Part shown: positions 5,697-6,531 of the stretch, one piece after another
Position numbering within the stretch: the first letter of the stretch is position 1
Layout: every line of letters begins with the position of its first letter
The notes under the pieces: model-generated
Told to the model about the DNA's origin: nothing
Database searches by the model: none
What the model saw: only the letters and a program-made list of their open reading frames with translations
Source of the DNA: Syntrophaceae bacterium
Lineage (GTDB): Bacteria; Desulfobacterota; Syntrophorhabdia; Syntrophorhabdales; WCHB1-27
Reading direction: 5' to 3'
Assembly (NCBI GenBank): GCA_003165115.1
Contig: PLSJ01000106.1
Location: forward strand, 1-6,531
DNA: 6,531 nt
Translations under genes and position numbers: made by a program

Positions 5697-5723
5697 TAGA
5701 CGATTGAGACCCCCTTTAGTTCC
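5697..5723 (-). promoter_or_regulatory. ECF-sigma-type promoter, probable autoregulatory promoter of the sigma operon
   Basis: On the minus strand GGAACT (5718-5723) is followed after 16 bases by GTCTA (5697-5701). GGAAC at -35 with GTC at -10 and a 16-base spacer is the pattern recognised by RpoE-like ECF sigma factors. An AT-rich, TTG-ending stretch lies just upstream. Expected transcription start is near 5690. I saw no second copy ahead of the other genes in the window. Confidence 0.75.
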
Positions 5724-5802
5724 AACAATTATTTCCCCATGCACCCGTCGCACCTGAAATCCGTGTCAAATGCCGGGATCCGGCCTTTCGTACAGGTCTT
5801 CT

Positions 5803-5832
5803 TTGACAACGTTAGGAGCATATGTTTATTAT
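5803..5832 (+). promoter_or_regulatory. Sigma-70-like promoter facing right
   Basis: A perfect TTGACA (5803-5808) is followed after 18 bases by TATTAT (5827-5832). The transcript would start near 5839 and run through the 5980 small ORF towards the Tm-1-like gene. The hexamer TGTCAA, the inverse of the -35, recurs at 5764-5769, 5840-5845 and 5892-5897, which may be operator half-sites. Confidence 0.45.
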
Positions 5833-5836
5833 ACCA
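5828..5836 (-). promoter_or_regulatory. Possible housekeeping extended -10 promoter for the sigma operon
   Basis: The minus strand reads TGGTATAAT, a perfect extended -10 (TGn plus TATAAT at 5828-5833). The hexamer at -35 spacing is TTTCTT and weak, which extended -10 promoters tolerate. It could supply basal sigma and anti-sigma transcription. It shares bases with the plus-strand promoter below, so both may not be real. Confidence 0.4.
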
Positions 5837-5979
5837 TCATGTCAAGACCAAAGAAATGCCGGCGCATACCCTGCCGCCCCGATGCATCGTATGTCAAGCG
5901 GAAGGGGATTCCTTTTTGCCCAACCGGATGGTAAGGCCCTGAAGATGGAGACGAACGACGTCAACAAGGAGGATACAGA

Positions 5980-6132
5980 ATGAAGGCATGTTTCACGGTC
6001 GGGGCAAGACCATATTGTATTGGACGCTATACAAAATGGTGTATAATAGACGTACATCGGCTGTACTTTCAGGAGGCCCCCATGAAAGGGCTTCGCGGGA
6101 AACCATGCACGATTGCGAGGGCGGGAGACTGA
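5980..6132 (+). CDS. Candidate small ORF (50 codons) with strong Shine-Dalgarno and a nested start
   Basis: AAGGAGG ends seven bases before the ATG at 5980. The product has 50 residues and four cysteines (positions 4, 13, 21 and 43), is basic, has no signal peptide and matches nothing I know. A second in-frame ATG at 6082 has its own AGGAGG and would make a 16-residue peptide, MKGLRGKPCTIARAGD, ending 30 bases before the Tm-1-like gene. The promoter at 6020-6047 lies inside the ORF and upstream of the nested start, so each start could belong to a different transcript. It could be a leader peptide, a small protein, or the start of a decayed gene. Ribosome-binding sites are the only support. 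Confidence 0.3.
   Translation: MKACFTVGARPYCIGRYTKWCIIDVHRLYFQEAPMKGLRGKPCTIARAGD
6015..6047 (+). promoter_or_regulatory. Promoter with an inverted-repeat operator ahead of the Tm-1-like gene
   Basis: TATAAT at 6042-6047 is a perfect -10, with TTGGAC (6020-6025) 16 bases upstream as a partial -35. An inverted repeat TTGTAT (6015-6020) and ATACAA (6029-6034), eight bases apart, covers the -35 and part of the spacer. The arms resemble GntR-type half-sites, although those are usually closer together. A repressor bound here would block RNA polymerase. Expected start of transcription is near 6054, giving a leader of about 110 bases. Confidence 0.5.
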
Positions 6133-6140
6133 GAAGGCGG

Positions 6141-6159
6141 GATAATTATCAAAGGGGGG
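6141..6159 (+). promoter_or_regulatory. Perfect palindrome next to the Tm-1-like ribosome-binding site
   Basis: GATAATTATC at 6141-6150 is self-complementary and is followed at once by AAAGGGGGG (6151-6159), the ribosome-binding site, with the ATG four bases later. GGGATAAT is repeated around it (6139-6146 and 6157-6164). The palindrome is short and AT-rich, so a stable RNA hairpin is unlikely. A protein-binding site is possible. Confidence 0.3.
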
Positions 6160-6162
6160 ATA

Positions 6163-6531
6163 ATGAAAAATCTGCTCGTTATCGCGACGCTTGACACAAA
6201 AGGGAGAGAGGCGGCCTACGTAAGAGATTGTGCCGCGGAACGCGGCGCACATCCCGTCCTGATGGATATCGGGGTTGTGGGCGTACCCCAAACCCGACCG
6301 GATATCGCAAGCAGAGAGCTGGCCGAAGCGGCAGGATGCGACATAGACGATCTTGTACGGGCGCGGGACCGGGCAAAGGCCCTGGCAGCGATCCAGGAGG
6401 GCGGCTCCCTCGTCGCACGCCGATTGCTCAAAGAAGGCAGGCTGGACGGAGTCATCGGGCTGGGAGGCGGGACGGGAACCGCCATGGCGGCCTTTATCAT
6501 GCGCAGCCTCCCTTTCGGCCTCCCCAAGGTC
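6163..6531 (+). CDS. Tm-1-like ATP-binding / UPF0261 family protein (3' truncated by window)
   Basis: The first 123 residues are present and the frame is open to the last base. The N-terminus reads VIATLDTKGRE (6-16), the hallmark start of the UPF0261/COG5441 family. DIGVVG and PDIA follow at about 35-52, and GLGGGTGTAMAA (99-110) with LPFGLPKV (116-123) ends the visible part. Family members are about 400 residues, so roughly 70% lies outside the window. The plant relative Tm-1 binds ATP and inhibits tobamovirus replication; the bacterial function is not established. Bacterial members often sit beside a TIM-barrel phosphoenolpyruvate-hydrolase-like protein, so that partner might be next to the right. 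The ATG at 6163 has AAAGGGGGG just upstream. The gene is divergent from the sigma operon and has a separate promoter. Confidence 0.88.
   Translation, partial: MKNLLVIATLDTKGREAAYVRDCAAERGAHPVLMDIGVVGVPQTRPDIASRELAEAAGCDIDDLVRARDRAKALAAIQEGGSLVARRLLKEGRLDGVIGLGGGTGTAMAAFIMRSLPFGLPKV

Larger units (their letters stand above)
5602..6162. other. Divergent regulatory intergenic region between the sigma operon and the Tm-1-like gene
   Basis: This 561-base stretch carries no gene that I can identify by homology. Its left third holds the leader ORF and ECF promoter of the sigma operon. The middle holds overlapping promoter-like elements on both strands with TGTCAA repeats. The right third holds a small ORF, a second rightward promoter with an inverted repeat, and the ribosome-binding site of the Tm-1-like gene. 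Open frames such as 5739-5942 on the plus strand have no ribosome-binding site or recognisable protein features. I see no tRNA-like fold or intrinsic terminator. Confidence 0.6.

Noticed and set aside
5842..6291. Minus-strand open frame of 149 codons across the divergent intergenic region
   Set aside because: It runs into the Tm-1-like gene on the opposite strand, has no clear ribosome-binding site and contains both rightward promoter elements.
1..6531. CRISPR arrays, tRNA/rRNA genes, insertion sequences or phage attachment sites
   Set aside because: No regularly spaced repeats, cloverleaf-like sequences, transposase frames or terminal inverted repeats were seen on either strand.

Overview
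The window looks like a chromosomal segment of a fairly GC-rich, Gram-negative-type bacterium. Tat and Sec signal peptides, a membrane anti-sigma factor and periplasmic proteins point that way. The mix of a degenerate MoaE-like protein, a Tat-exported COG1237-type metallo-hydrolase, a flavodoxin and a Tm-1/UPF0261 protein suggests an anaerobe, perhaps Desulfobacterota or a relative. This is inference from gene content only; no rRNA or marker gene is present.

Layout. Bases 1-29 probably hold the last codons of a plus-strand gene converging on the rest. On the minus strand, reading right to left, there are two gene blocks. Block 1 (5690 to 2260) holds an ECF sigma factor, a zinc-binding anti-sigma factor, a membrane-anchored CnrX/Spy/ZraP-like periplasmic protein with clustered histidines, a secreted thioredoxin-fold protein without redox cysteines, and an ICMT-type membrane methyltransferase fused to an unrecognised His/Cys-rich C-terminal domain. 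It starts from a good ECF-type promoter (GGAACT, 16 bp, GTCTA) at 5697-5723, which implies autoregulation. The sigma gene has no visible Shine-Dalgarno. It overlaps by ATGA a 30-codon leader ORF whose ATG lies about where transcription from that promoter should begin. Block 2 (2177 to 56) has its own TATAAT box and holds a MoaE-like protein, a Tat-exported metallo-beta-lactamase-fold hydrolase and a flavodoxin-like protein.

On the plus strand, a 561-base divergent intergenic region (5602-6162) separates the sigma operon from a Tm-1/UPF0261 gene that runs off the right edge. It contains overlapping promoter-like elements on both strands, repeated TGTCAA hexamers, a split GntR-like inverted repeat at the -35 of the rightward promoter, and a 50-codon small ORF with a perfect Shine-Dalgarno and a second in-frame start that also has one.

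Working model for block 1 (inference): an envelope or metal stress signal is sensed by the anchored periplasmic protein and relayed through the anti-sigma factor to the ECF sigma factor, as in cnrYXH. The sigma factor then raises expression of its own operon, including the thioredoxin-like protein and the methyltransferase fusion. These two effectors, in tight translational coupling, are the least familiar part of the window and the best candidate for an undescribed system.
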